Positions 1 through 13,617 are shown, counted from the stretch's first letter. The stretch is 64,000 bases of DNA from Stratiolaelaps scimitus (GCA_019614645.1 JABWDB010000001.1:8415501-8479500), one strand, 5' to 3'. A program made the numbers and translations. The notes: generated by a model from the sequence alone, not told the origin.

Positions 1-272
1 CGCATGATGTCGCCTTGAAACAAAGCTCACACTCCTTCGCGATCGAAGCCCTGGTAGGATCACACTTGCACAGAGCGCTTTTCATATTCGAGACATAGGT
101 TTCGAATGTTTTATTATTACTGGATTCTTCTTGATTGAAGTAGTGGCCACATTGTTGGTTGCATCCTATCCACTCGCAACCAACCTAAAAAAAAGGCATC
201 ATTTACTCTTCGAATGTATTTTTGGCCAGTTACAGACTGTCGGATGATATGCGATGGATGAGACAGGTATTG

Positions 273-275
<3 letters not shown>

Positions 276-306
<31 letters not shown>
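276..306. repeat. (TA)n microsatellite
   Basis: About 15 TA units. Confidence 0.9.
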
Positions 307-308
<2 letters not shown>

Positions 309-665
309 AGCTGCACAGCTCCAAACTCAACGTGATGGCCGACCCTTCCGCAAAGACGTAATGAAGGATGTTGTATCAATTAAATCAGCACACATTGTGA
401 CTTTGGGAGCTACCATGAATAGAACTCGATACGTGGCACTCGCGCCTCACCGGACGGCCGTCACGTCCACTTATTACAGCTAACTGTGCTGACGCAACAC
501 CGTATCGGGACTTCGTCACGTGTCTGCAGTGAAAGTCACATCACAAATTGCATTCGAGTGTCGATTTCCACAAGTTGGACCCACAGCCATGCCGTGACCG
601 GGTACAGTGCAGACCTGTCCTGCGGTAACCAATACCGTTCCGCCCGTGTCAGGAGATGCGAAACA

Positions 666-868
666 CGACCTGCAGCTAGATCTAGAGAGAGAAAGCCGTA
701 CCTCTGCAAGCAGATCGGTCAGCAGCAGTAAGTGCAGTAACGTCGAGTGCACAATGCTTGTTGCACAAACATGTCATGCAATGAAACACGGTCCAGAAAA
801 AATTGCTCGGAGTTATGTTCTCGTTACGAAACAGCATGATTTGCTTCATATTTAACAAAGGTGAATAT
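666..868. repeat. Diverged repeat, copy 1
   Basis: About 200 bp similar to 1779-1996 (shared GTCGAGTGCACAATGCTTGT and CCAGAAAAAATTGCTCGG). Copy 1 ends in a (TA)n array absent from copy 2. Confidence 0.75.
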
Positions 869-1778
869 ATATATATATATATATATATATCACGGATCGT
901 TTGATTGGAGCATCCCTTATTGCCGACTTTGTATTCCTATCTTTGGCGCAAGTGCCGAACAAATGAACCAGTGCCAGATAAATCGAGAAAGGTGCAACAC
1001 GGAGAATATATCTCGTATCTCTTAAACTGAGAAATCATCGAAGAACTACAACCGTTCGGGGAATAGGTGCGCGAGTGATAGCATGATGTGTGACGCAACC
1101 GTCCGTCCCAAAAAAAATCCCATAGATAAACCTACCGGCATGACAGAAGAAGTTCGCTACCGCTGCTGTGACAAGTAAGTACTGACACATTTGAATGAGC
1201 TCTGACACACATCCAAATGTTTTCTATACGAAGCCACACGTATATTCAAATTCATCGAGATTAGATACCTCTATACATCATCGATCTATACGAGATGTGC
1301 CTGCGAGAAAAAAAACAAAATCGATTATACTACTGTGAACGATCGTTGGATGAACGCGGATTGACACGCGCAGTATTCATAGAGGTTTGTGCTCGGATGG
1401 CGGCTTGGTGCAGGCCGCACTCGGTCACTCCTCACAGCAACTTCGGTTACCCCGACAGCTACAGCTCTGAGCGAGCGGCTTCGCTCTGAGAACGCAAAGC
1501 AACGCGTGGCCGACTTGCGTTATCTCCCACCCCGACCCAGCAAATGCTTAACAACGTTACATTCTAGCTGACTGAGATTATAGGCTGCTCGATGCGAAAG
1601 TTCACGACGCCTCTCGGCGTGACCGTTCGCCTAACGACGGCAAAGACTTTGCTGTGGCGTGCCACTAATTTCAGTCATACACGCGGTGGTGGTAGTAGTA
1701 GTAGTGGTGATGGCGGCGACGAGGCTGTTTAGCGAAGCCTGTTTTATTCGACTCAACGGTATAACGAAATATAGCTGT

Positions 1779-1996
1779 CGACCTGCCGAGAGATGCTGAG
1801 CGCGAACTGGAGAGACAAAGCCGTTTGTCGAATATCAGGTGCGGTCAGCAGCGGTAAGTGTAGTGACGTCGAGTGCACAATGCTTGTTGTACAAACATGT
1901 CGTGCAATGGACAAACACGATCCAGAAAAAATTGCTCGGGTATGTTCTCGTTACGAAACATCATTATTTGCTTCATGTTTAACAAAGGTGAATATA
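1779..1996. repeat. Diverged repeat, copy 2
   Basis: Direct-orientation partner of 666-868, about 1.1 kb away. The similarity resumes beyond the point where copy 1 has its (TA)n array (CGGAACGTTT versus CGGATCGTTT). Confidence 0.75.
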
Positions 1997-4424
1997 GGCA
2001 CATCTCGGAACGTTTGCCCGGGGTGCCTATATGACTACACTAATCATTCGAGCAATCGGTGTGTACTATAACACAAATAGAGATACCCACCGAATAGAAA
2101 ATAATTTATTAGGGAGAGGCGCAAATTTGCCTGCTACGAGGTCTGCACCAGACGGACCTAAAACGGCCTACAGCCTTCTGGGTTCGCCCCGTGCAGACTG
2201 TGTATATTGCCTTAGATCTTACTTACCTCTGATGTGTCCCCTGCTTTACGTCAGCTGTCCACGTATGATTAATAGGCAACAGGTGCAAGCAACACTGCGT
2301 CTCGTAGCCACGTCCTAAGCGGCCGATTTTGTGGACCTCTCGCTAACTTTATGTCATTAACGTTAGCCATAGCACTTTTCTCGGTTTCATGTAGCTCAGC
2401 TGCTGCCATAATTTCCTGTTGTTGCTATTATGATATTATCAGCTGATTTGTTGTGCTGTAGATATATCGTCGTTGTATAGCGTTATTGCTCTAGGGAGTT
2501 GCATGGTGATCAGATGTGCACACGCCGCCCCCTCGGAGCGAGCCGAGATTATTCCTATCCGTCATGGCAAAGCCGGTGTGCTGGTCTTTGTCATCCTCTG
2601 ACTGATCGAATCAGCCGAGATCGGAGCAGAAAAGCGAGAAAATACCCTCTCATGATTATCCAATTTTACTGTGTGCGCACATACAATAAACTACGTGCGT
2701 ATACAATACTCGATGTATTTTATGTATGAGTCGATTCATGATGGGGAAAATACTGCAAATCAAGCCTACGTCGCACTGCTAATCAATCCACAGTGGATTT
2801 TCCCTGGCAACGAGGAGTGGCAGACGACCCCGAGTAAATCAAATCAAGGTTTTGCACACATTAAAGTTTATAACGCACTGTATCTGTAGTTTACTAATAG
2901 ATGCAAGAGCGGGGGAAATATCGCTGTTCAAACCTGATATATTGTTGACTGGCTCTTCCCACGCGAGGTCGACAGAACATGCACTATTGTTTACGTTGTA
3001 TATTACGTCCGTCTATTTTTAGAGTGTGGATTAAACAGTTACATGAAGCATATTTCACCCGAACCGTGAATATACATACATATTATTACTCGTATCGAGA
3101 TCACGACCAATTGATTTAATTAGTCAAACCGAATCTTCAGGTTTGGCCACTATCGGTCCTATTTCTTTGTGCAGGTCCATGAGGCTGTACTGCTGTTCTT
3201 ACTTACTTTCCTTTTAACGATACAATTTAGGAAGCGTCAGTAAACTATTCAGAGTAAATCAGATCTCGGCTCTGCACACGTTCGAGTTCATTAGGATGTT
3301 CTCATTTGCCAAGCAGGATGCCACCTATGCGCGCTGAGACTCGTCTATGGTCAAATCCAGACGGTGATAGAAATAACAATAACGCTAACAGCAACAGGTC
3401 ATAATAGTTCGTAGGCACCGTGAGGCGTGGAAGTGGTCAGTGAGCAGAAATCGTACGACACAAACGGATCAGAATTTCACCAGGCCATTAATTGAATGCA
3501 TAATGAAGCGGAGTGGCAGCATAACACAGGCCTCACAAATGTATGCTGAATCGTCGAATTTCACCAGCTGGCCATATAGTTTCTTCCATAACGCATTTTC
3601 CATTTCTCCGTTGTTCCTTTGTATTCGATTAATTTTTATATTTCCACATCCTGACAATATCGAACTCATCAGAACCAATCGCAGGTTTAATTTTCCACAA
3701 TTTCCCGGTAGAATTGTAGTCTTGTGCTTTTGCGCGCAGGCGCTCACTGCAATCGTTTCCAAATAAATCCGCGAATCAGGGGCTCAATGAGAAACGCTTG
3801 GCAAGAGCCCTGTGGCTCTTGAAAATAATCCCGACTTGAACAGGATTTGCCAGCAGAGCTTGGCCGGAGTTGAAAGTTGGGAGCATTATTATACAATGCA
3901 TTTCGGGGACGTAGAACTATCCAACGAGAACAGTTATGAAGAGGGTTCATATTGTTTGTGCGGGTAGCCTGGCGGCGCTGTTTGCGACGATGCGATGCAC
4001 CTCGTAGCCTGCAGTAGTGAAAACAAAGATATTTATTACCAGATGACCCCTCAGCCGGCTCTTCGACGGCACCGACAGCAGTGGTAGACCGCACGTTCAT
4101 AGCCCATACCTGCTCGACGGATTCAAAATGGCGGAAAACTTTTAATTGCTGAAAATTGGTGATACAATATGCAGTGTCGTAGCCGGCGATGTTGTCGTGC
4201 ATACGCAGCGTTACTGGGAACAAAGTGCGAACATATATATCCACTTTTCCAAGTACGATATCCTTGTAAAACACATAGCACCGCAAGGATGTCCCGTTAG
4301 CGAGTGAGTGAATGCCATATATATATAATATATATCAAGCTAATGAGAATGTTACACATTGAAATCACAATTGGATTTGTGAGATGAATGTGATATAAAG
4401 CGAGCCTCGTTCATTTAAGCCTCT

Positions 4425-4602
4425 ATGATTGCCATTGCCGCCATTAGTGTGTCCGCTTCAACCAGTGATTTCACGGGCGCGTGTCGTCCAGTGCCGGGAA
4501 GTGCGGGCCGCGAAGTGTCTCGACTCAAGCGAGAACCAAAAATGTGCGCAGAGGCTGCATATTGTCATGCTGGTGTTGGCTCGGATGGTGTCATCGTAGG
4601 TA
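4425..4602 (+). CDS. Candidate first coding exon, secreted-type start
   Basis: ATG at 4425 preceded in frame by TAA. 59 open codons with a hydrophobic start (MIAIAAISVSAS) and four cysteines, ending at a possible donor CGTAG|GTATAT; without splicing the frame stops two codons later. No downstream exon located. Confidence 0.25.
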
Positions 4603-5159
4603 TATAGTACACGAGTTGATGATTTTTGTGTCGACGACAGCGGCCCATCCGAGAAGCTGGCATTGGGGCAGTACCTAGATTCTAAGAACATACTGACCGT
4701 CAAAGCAGAGATTGAACCCGGACTGCGGTTCCGTTTGTCTTCGCAGGCGCATTCAAGTCATTGAACATAAGTATATAGCATAGTTCGACGACGGAGGAGT
4801 ACATCTTGATTAAGGGGCCATTAAAATATGATAACCTAATAAAGGCTATAGCTGCCAACAAGCAGCTCCATGAACGTGTCTCCGTTTCGGCATCCTATCT
4901 GCTTGTTTTCCTTATCTACTCTTTTTCGGGTTTTCTGCAAATATTTCTACATAGGTCACCGTCCCTACAGCATACGCCCATAGTAAACTTCCGGAGTAGG
5001 TCTATATATATATATATATATATACATAGAGAGGGAGCGAGGTAGTATATGGTTGGCTATATTTTCAACATCAATTTCTATCTGTACATCGTATTCTAGT
5101 CTAGCTCCAGCAGGAGCACTTTCCACCATATCCTAGCTGAGCTCTTTCCAGCCAGCCGA

Positions 5160-6140
5160 GGGAGATAATGCAAATTTTTCACTGGCTTTGCATTGTCATC
5201 TGCCAGCGTTGCCGCACAGCACCGCGCCGTTCCGTCGATGGCATCGTATTCGGTCGTTCGTCGAGCACCGCTCTTTGTAGCCTACGTCAGTCAGCCCGGC
5301 CAGGACGAAGGCAGCAAGGGGGGTGGACGGGGTTAGCAACGAATGCTCGCCACCCGTAGGGACCCGGGAGGGAGAGAGAGCGGAGCGAGTGTGTGCATCA
5401 GGTAACAACAGCATGACAGACAATGAGACGCAAGCGAGAAAGTGCATAGCGGGAAAACAACGACATAGGCTCACACACACATACAGACAGACCCTCGGCA
5501 GTACAATACACTCGTCCGTTCGTTGTTCCATCCTTGCATACATACGTATATACCTACTTTGGTGCAGTACCCCGTCACATCGAGGCATACAGAACATACG
5601 AAAATGAGCCAGGCCCTCAACTCGGCTCCGGCCGCACGTTCACCGCCGTTCAGAGGTTATCTACCTGTTCTGTCCCTGCGGCGGCCTTATGTTCCTGATT
5701 TCGACCCATGCCCCCCCCGCTCCCTCTGGGGCATGCGTGGCGCGCACAGACGCTTGGAGCCGACGGTCGTACGCATGCTCGCCGTACGATGGCGCACTAT
5801 GCAAATCCCCTATTTCTCTATTCAAGAGTTCACTTCGTTGGGGCACAGCCGGAGCGGCGGGCTGGGGGGAGGCGAACGCCGACGGTTCTGGTGGCGGCAG
5901 TATTGCCAAAGGCTGAGGCAGCCTCGAGCGGAAATCGGTCGTGGACTCTTCGCTCCGTGAGTCAACGAAGAAGGAACAACTGACTCCGCTGCACTCCAGT
6001 CAAAGCGACGCAACGCTGCTCCCGGTAGACCTGCCCCTTTCCCCTGCTTGGCCTTCGCGGCGTAAAAGCCGAAACGGCCAGGTTCAGCCGGCCAAGTCAA
6101 GATGGAACGACACGGCGGAAATACAGGGGAGAGTGTGAGT
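5160..6140. promoter_or_regulatory. GC/CpG-rich island, possible promoter region
   Basis: GC content and CpG density are well above the surrounding AT-rich DNA. Several overlapping open frames in all phases are a by-product of the composition. Includes MSQALNSAPAARSPPFRGYL from ATG 5604, which may be chance. Confidence 0.35.
6102..6134 (+). CDS. Candidate first coding exon at the edge of a GC-rich island
   Basis: ATGG in good start context (AAG before it), 11 codons, then GAGAGT|GTGAGT. It sits at the end of the GC-rich stretch 5160-6140, which would be promoter and 5' UTR. Too short to judge by itself. Confidence 0.2.
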
Positions 6141-7186
6141 GACTGATGCAGAAATAAGAGAGACAGAGAGAGATAGCGATAGAAACATCTACTCACGGGT
6201 GGAGCTACTGTTACATCCATTGGCCAGCGTCCTACAGACGTTGGTTAACCAAGTTACAATCGTGCCCAAAGGAAAGTGACCGAATCGGGCGCAGCATGAA
6301 GATTCTGCAGTGGCGGCAGTAGGAGGAGTAGTAGTAAACGATGCACAGCTGATAATGTAGGAAACTCGATCATCTCGCTGCTCTTTCAAGTCAGTTGATG
6401 CTGGAGTTGCATCTGCAAATGGCTATGCCGTTCCAATGCCCTGTTAAGTTACGGGTAGGATTTTCACGTTATTGCGTTCGGCGAGATCCTATTCTGGAAC
6501 TGCGGTATGACGCACGTTGAAACTAGAAGAAAAAATTCTGCGTGCATCTCTCTGTAACTAATGATAGAGCGTTTGCATACACTGGTTAAATGTAAACGTC
6601 ACAGCAGCATCAACTAATATTTGCAGTAGAACTGAATGCAATCCAGTTCGGCGACGTACTCAGCTCAGAGTTTAGAGGAAAACCTCTTTTGCGGTGCCTT
6701 TACAGGTGATACGGACATCTTTGTTAAATATGCACGTTTATTGACAACCGATTTGTCGAAATCACCTGGGATTACTCAGTTATAAAATAGTAAAGACTTT
6801 ATGTAAACTGTCTTTATTGAGATGAATACTGCATAACGAGTAGTTTAACATATTCCATTTCTGGACGCACTCACGATTGATATTCGCTGAATGCAAGAAT
6901 ATATTATATACAAAATTTTAATATATGTATAAATATATTAAATTTATAAATTTAAATATTCTTAAACATGTGATATTTAAATTTAGTTAAATTTGTTGCC
7001 AACCCAAATAACAACAATATCTACAGGTTTCGCTTCTTGGTATACCACTTGACCTCATAGCCGACTGAGAGTCCGTTGGAAGCATGCTTAAGCAGAGCGT
7101 CGGGAGGGTGAGCTTTTTGTTCGGCGCTTCTACCACTGCAATCAGGGGCGGCTGCCTTAAAGAGAGAATTGGGTAACGTCAAGTAC

Positions 7187-7343
7187 CTGCGTCTCAGTGA
7201 GATGATCAGCGGATCATATTTGCTGTCTACCTCCATTGAGTGGGGGCCGTCATCGGAACACAATACGCTGAATCCCTTTGCAAACAATCTTCGAACTGGT
7301 TGGTCCAATTCCATTTTTACATCAAACAAATACTGGGCTAGAT
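7187..7343 (-). CDS. Possible coding exon with weak doublecortin-like resemblance
   Basis: 157 bp between an acceptor GAAG|AT, preceded by a long T-rich tract (7360-7400), and a good donor ACGCAG|GTACTT. Open frame LAQYLFDVKMELDQPVRRLF, then GFSVLCSDDG, ending ISLRRR. The spacing of hydrophobics and the VRRLF block recall a doublecortin repeat (VRxLYT, then a turn and DD), but this is a resemblance read by eye. The full open frame runs to 7021. No partner exon was identified. Confidence 0.3.
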
Positions 7344-9076
7344 CTTCATACGTTGTAGTGCATGGCGAAATAAAGCAAAAAAAAAAACGAAAAAAAAAAG
7401 ACAGTCTAAGACAAAAATACAGCAGCTGGGCTGGGATGACGAGCAAGTACCATTATACGTCCATATCGTTCCTCTCTCTTTGCAGAAGGCAAACTTATTT
7501 TTCAAACCCGCGCTGTTTGTGGTGCGGTATTCTCCGTATTCACAGAAGCATACATACGTACCGCCTACTTGATAGTTACTCGAGCACCTCTGCTCGGCCT
7601 TCCTCTGCTTTTTCTACGATCTGGACTCGAAGGCCCAGTTGGTCTCGAGGACCTAGTCAGATGCATCTGCGAGTCAATTATGTACGACACGACTACATGA
7701 TGTACCGCAGCTAGCTAGATGCCCTAAGCACAAACTCCTCCCCACGGACAACGAGGTGTAGACGTACATACTTATTTTAAGGCGGCCACAAGGGTCTGAG
7801 TCGCTTTGCATTTCGTAGATGTATACGGCAGCAGGTCACACTTGGGAGACGAAGGCATATACGGCGCATGCCTCCGGGCTATTCATGTTCGCCACGGTCA
7901 GTATGTGACGAATCACCAACATCGCTGTGAAGTAGCAGCAGCGAAGGTGCATGCATGCGTTCGGGAGCTCCGAGATTTCATCAAGCGTTACTGATAGTAA
8001 CGAGTAGTAACCGGACGATTTTGCATTCGCACCTCGCAGAGGAAACCGAAAAACTCAAGCAGATACGAACTGTGCGTTGATGAGAATCGCCGTATTTAAT
8101 AATAAAGGTGGATAACATATACATATATGTATCACATGAATACTTCTACTATTCGTAAAAACCTTTTCTGCATCCTTTCTAAGAGACTAAGGTCACAAGC
8201 TCGAGATAGATGACATCACGACCGTAGTGGGGCAACTATTTGTGCAATTTATTGTGCAAGTTTTCCACATGTGGAAAACTTGGGGGTCGTATAGAAGAAG
8301 GTGGGCCCAGCCGAGATCACGTCCGGCCTTCCCTATACGACAAGATACCCGCAAGTTTTCCACAATATACGTTGACATTATTTAGGCCAGATCCTCTAAG
8401 GACCCAGTTGCATGCAAGAGAACGTGATTTGTTCGACAAAGTCTATAATTGCACAAAAGCGTATACCCAGCTTCAGGATACTATTTTTTTTAAACGTTTG
8501 TCCCCTACAATGTAATTGTCCATTGGATTCATTTATCCTACGTGCATTACGCCGCATTTGTGCGCAGTTAGTCTCAGACCGATTTTATTCTGGGACCACA
8601 GTGGAAAAATCGTTACGTGCTCTTTGGAGAATCTGAACCGTGTTTCGTTCGGTCATAATCTAAGATGAATGTAACCTACTATTTAACATTGTCCGCATTT
8701 TTCATACGTTTTGCAGGATTACTCGTTTGACCTCATCAATGAATACAAAAATGACAGACTAAATGAAAAGCAGGTGAAGACGTCGTTCTTTCGCTGCGTG
8801 ATCACATATAAGAAAGCTTAAGAATTGTGAAATTGCAGCTCGTTTAATAAACCAATAAAGCTTGCCTTTACCTTCAGGTTGATATGGATCATTGCAAGGG
8901 GCACCTTTAAAGTATTAGTAGTCAATACACATTCGTGCATTGCTTTAAATAATGAGAATGGCCATTTTCATTGTGCCTCTCTGTTGAGGTTTTACTTTGG
9001 CCACTATTATTTATATTGTATATGAGTTCATTTTCGCACTCCAGGCAATTCACCTCTTTTCCCCACTTGCCTTTGA
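7344..9076. other. No gene recognised
   Basis: Contains the palindrome 8257-8282; otherwise only composition-driven ORFs. Confidence 0.5.
8257..8282. repeat. Perfect 26-bp palindrome
   Basis: Two arms CAAGTTTTCCACA meeting at an ACATGT-type centre without spacer. The arm recurs at 8351-8363, and an outer pair GTCGTATA / TATACGAC encloses the interval, suggesting a complex foldable region. Confidence 0.75.
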
Positions 9077-9300
9077 AACCTTAGGTGGACACGGCCCCCT
9101 CACTGCGAATTTCCTCGAAGGGGTCTCAACCATCGGCTGATCCGCGCCACCGGGGACAAGCGCGCAGGATCTTTCCTTCTGCAACACCTTTCCCTCGCTG
9201 TGAGGCAGAGGGGCAATGCTATTGCCTTCCTCGAGACAATGTCGGCCTCGGCCCGATGCCCAAATAATCCCTAGAAATAATTCCTAATTATTGTATGTTT
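9077..9300 (+). mobile_element. 3' end of a CR1/L2-like LINE (5'-truncated)
   Basis: Frame 9077-9274 reads HRLIRATGDKRAGSFLLQHLSLAV, QRGNAIAFLETM and stops at TAG; the RLIRATGD and LSLAV-QRGNA blocks belong to the C-terminus of ORF2 in this LINE group (known family pattern). A three-base insertion (one extra residue) separates it from the second copy at 52012. TGTATGTTTGAAT follows the stop region in both copies. Confidence 0.65.
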
Positions 9301-10748
9301 GAATACATTTTATTAATTGTATTCAAGTTAATTTTTTTTTAGTTAGCGTTAGATCGAAGTCATGTTGGGCCACTGCCTTTCGCTTCATAGACGAAGTGGG
9401 GCTCGATTTGATTGAAAGCGATTTGCTTGTGGGTAACTCGAGCATGACATGTTATAGATAGGGGTCCATTCATTTTTCTTCTCTATTCTTCAAAGTGTAT
9501 CATCGTTGGCGTGATTCGTATTGCACATATTTATATGCAATAATATTTGCACTCGATTCTTTAATATACGAACTCGGTTAATCTGATTCGGTCGAAGCAT
9601 ATATTTACCCACGCACACACCTGACCCATCCATGAGTCAATGTGTCTCCAAGTTGTATCCATGCGATTAGCTTCAATACTTGAGAGGAGTCATCACAATT
9701 TCACGAAGTTCATCTGCCGCAAGCACGATGCCGTCTTAGATAGTAACGGATTGCACGGCAAATGCCGCATCAGGTCGCTCCATTTGGCCGCCCGGCCTTT
9801 AGATGATGTCGAGCCGAGGGCTGCTGTACGAGAGTTTGGACAACTGCTATAGTTAGTGAGACACATAGATCGGGAATTCTTGACTGAACCAGAATATAGG
9901 GCGGGAAATTGAGGTACACCGAGCACAGGCCCAACGTGAGCTCTCATTTCGTCTTTCTCTCAAAGTTTCCTGCAGTCGAATCCGCTGTAGGTCCGGGTTT
10001 ACTTTGGCCAGTGCGTCACATGCCTACACAGCCTCACAGGCAAATCTAGGGTAATTTCCTTCTTTGCTTTGTAACACTGAAGTGCTGATGGGCCCTCAGT
10101 CTCCAGTAGTTCGTTGAAACTTGCTGGATCTACATTTGAACTCGATGGGAGAGCAGTGGTTCGCATCTGGAGGGTTCACTTAATCTTAATTATGTAAATC
10201 TGAGTTCATGAATTGGTGGTATTTTGTTGTTGTTGTTGTTGTGTTCATAAAGATCGTGTAGATCCGACAAAGTTTTACGTACATAAAAATAATACTAATA
10301 ACAATCTCTAACAGGAGTCCGCTACTGGTTCATATGATAATCACTAAGGACATAGTAAAATTAATGTTTCTATTTGTGAGGCGTGTTGTAGTTCTTTGGA
10401 AATGAGTGCTCGTGATTAATTATAATAGATCGATAAGCAGCCCGTAGGGAAACAGCGATATTTAGAGCATCGCGACTAATGTTGGCTAATTGCCATTCGA
10501 TAAGTAGAACCGAGAATCACATAGCAAAAGGAGGAGTACGGCCAGTTCTCTACGACGGTTGTTGATAAATAATTGAGAACTCAGTCCATGAACACACCAC
10601 ATTGAGTTGGACAGAATGTTCTGTCCTTTAGACCGCCATGTATGAATATACGGGAATACGTCTCACATCCTCGAGCAGGGAGAATACTACGTTACGTAAA
10701 TACTCAATTATGAAAACCCGCCTTCGACAGGAAACTTAAAATCCTCTC

Positions 10749-10750
<2 letters not shown>

Positions 10751-10794
<44 letters not shown>

Positions 10795-10807
10795 CATATA
10801 TATATAT
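10751..10807. repeat. Compound (TC)n(TA)n microsatellite
   Basis: (TC)n at 10752-10779 running into (TA)n to 10807. Confidence 0.9.
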
Positions 10808-11200
10808 GGATGAGGATAAAATGCTGTGTCGAACTTGACCCCGACTGTTGGATTTGAATTCCACGGAGATCCCTACCAAGATGAAAGGGACCGCATCGAA
10901 CTGGCGAACTCAGCAAGTCAACTCCAAATCTAGGCGTGCGGTAGTCAGCATCCCATTCGTATGATCCTGTGGCAAACCTGTGCAGAATTCCAGATGCCCA
11001 TATGTCTTCCTTGATTTTTGTATCCCCCCGCATTGCGGCCGACCGCTACCCTGAAAGCCGATCTCCGCGTGAACAATGACACCTGTATCATACACTTCGG
11101 GCTATTCACACGAATGTGTACCCAAAGTGCAGAGCTAAGAGCTTCCTTGAAGTGTTGACTGATCCCTAGATATCGCTTACCGGATGCTGGTGAGTTGACT

Positions 11201-11354
11201 ATTGCAACTGTGACAGCATAACGCATAGCGGACCACTGTGTCGAGTAGAAACCATGTCGTTGGGTTGACTGTTATGATATTTAAACCGGTATCAATAGAG
11301 GAAGCGAATATGCGCACAGTATAACGTGCATATATATATATACACCTGATAATA

Positions 11355-11391
<37 letters not shown>

Positions 11392-11487
11392 TCAATCCGA
11401 TGTATCTAACTATCATTGTGGTAGCTATTTATGGTCGATATTCTACTCGACACACTGGTCCGCTATGCGTTATGCTGTCACAGCAAT
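11201..11487. repeat. Inverted repeat with (TA)n core
   Basis: Arms 11201-11250 and 11441-11487 match with one mismatch and a 3-nt gap (core TTCTACTCGACACA / TGTGTCGAGTAGAA). The 190-bp spacer holds two (TA)n arrays. Possibly a MITE-like fold-back; no target duplication seen. Confidence 0.7.
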
Positions 11488-11493
11488 AAAATA

Positions 11494-11531
<38 letters not shown>

Positions 11532-13617
11532 TCGTTTTCACACGCTATGACCACTGAAAGGATTTGAATAAAAACTGTGGGCATTGTAATGTTTTGGTGG
11601 GAAAATTAGCCTCTTCTTTGCATAACAAGGATTGGTATTTAGAAACACATATATATTTCGCTCATTCTTCATTAGTTATAATTATTCTTCTGAGCGTTAA
11701 TATTTGTTTATTTATCCGAAGTCACCTATTTCATGTATGCCATTATTACTAGTATTAATCAATATATCCCAAGTTACGTGCTGTCAAAAATATCATACCA
11801 CAAACGGTGTTCACTACAGCCGCAAACTCACATCAGCATATTCAATTCAAACACTATTTTATTTAGAGCCAAGGGATGCCCGTCTAAAGCTGTTTTACCA
11901 AACAATGTCTTTCATGCGGGATTGTTACGGTACTTAATTTGTCTGTTTTTATTTTCACACCTAGTAGGCGAGTTGCTTTCCAAGCGTAGACATTATTTAT
12001 GCGCTCAGTGTGTGCGACCTCTATTTCCACGCAACCCAAATAATCTATCAACTATGAGCAGTTTGCATAATGTATGGAAGATACTGATCAGAGGCACCAG
12101 TATGCAGATCACATGTAGACCTTCGAGTGATGGAGCCTCTGGCGACTCCACATCTCGCACTCTCCGTTCTGAAACATCGATGTGCTAAACCAAATACGTC
12201 TTCCAAACAACAGAACTATACAACAGCTTGAGAACAATTAAACAATTGAAAAGCGCAATGCAGAGATCAATGTTTTTAACACTAGAGCATCGAAAAGCGG
12301 CAGTACACACAGAGATTACAGACCGCACCACTTCAGTAGTCGAAGTTGTGGTCACAGGAGTAATTCAACACATTTCCGTACAGAGATTAACGTATACTTT
12401 TCCACGTAGCACCGTATCGTCTGGCAATTCCAACTTACCCGATCCGCGTCTTAGATTTCATTATAGGTTTTTCGGACATTGTTATTAATATTGTAGTGAT
12501 TGTAATGCCGACTCTGAACTCGCTTGACGACCGAGTCAATGTTTCAACAAATGCCGCTGATATTTATAATAGATTTCTTTTCGGTTATTTTCGCTGTACC
12601 TAGGGGAACGAACGTTGGAATGACCTCTCTTCTATGGCGTTTTGTAAATCTCGTTTATTGTCTAGATGGCCCTGAATTCCCTACGGTACTCATCAACCAT
12701 GAAATATGGTTTGCAATTTTACATCGGGAATTTCTTTATCTTTTCTTCCGATCTTCAAATCGGAACGGATACAACATCTCTTATATTCTAAAGTGCCACG
12801 GCATGCTGAATGTGGGATTGAACATTTTTTGATGCAAGATAGAAATACGCCAACAATAATAATCATAGAGAACTATATAATCTATATGCGAGTCGAGGAG
12901 GCGGATTGCTCAGTTCGACAGCGGCCTTAAACTATGCGGGTCCCAAAGGAGTTCCACTAAGTTACGCTGGCGAAATAAAACGTATAGAAAGTATTCAGTA
13001 AACTTAGCCAAAGATTGAGTCTGACGTCTACGGTATCTGCAAGCGTACACCACAATTTGGCCTCAGGTCGGGCGTTCATTAAAAGGCGTTCGCTCCCACC
13101 GAAGCCTCTGTCGATGCTAACGAACTGGCTGCGCATGGTCACAGTTCGCGCAGCTCCCGTGGGATCCTCTGATCTCGTGTGAGCCCTGCGAACGCGTGCA
13201 TAGATGATCATGAGCGAGTTTTCAGTGTTCAGCTGGATAGCGTTGCGCCGTCTGGCTGGTTCAATCGTACGTAAATAGAATAAAAAAAAAAACCCGCCAC
13301 TTTGTTAAAACCGACGGGTGTAGCAATATGCGAAACTGAGAAGGCATCATCCGCCGCCCCCGCGTTCGGTACAGACTAGCACGTGTTCCTGCCCGGGCGT
13401 GAAAAAAAGCCTCAGTAATTACCATTACAGTGCATTCTTGTAATTGGATTTAATGTCGCATGGTGTGTGTGTAGCTCGCTACTAACCTATCTATTAGGGA
13501 GAATACAGTTTACAAAATCGACCGGTGACGGACAACAACGATGTAAACAAGGTTACAGAGGCGGGATGGACGAGGGAATAAGCCCGACGAGATTCTCCCT
13601 AAACTGAACTTTTTTCT

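Larger units (their letters stand above)
1..4424. other. No gene recognised
   Basis: Microsatellites, the repeat pair 666/1779 and AT-rich DNA. A minus-strand AGAG|GTAAGT donor at 2228 and a plus-strand ACAA|GTAAGT at 1174 have no convincing exon attached. An open frame of 180 codons on the minus strand (4286-3744) has no family feature. Confidence 0.5.

Noticed and set aside
3744..4286. 180-codon minus-strand ORF
   Set aside because: No family motif, no splice context, and overlapping ORFs of the same type are common here; treated as chance.
11564..12832. Decayed multi-pass membrane-protein gene
   Set aside because: Several hydrophobic frames, but they shift frame constantly and AT-rich DNA produces such frames by chance; no splice or family support.
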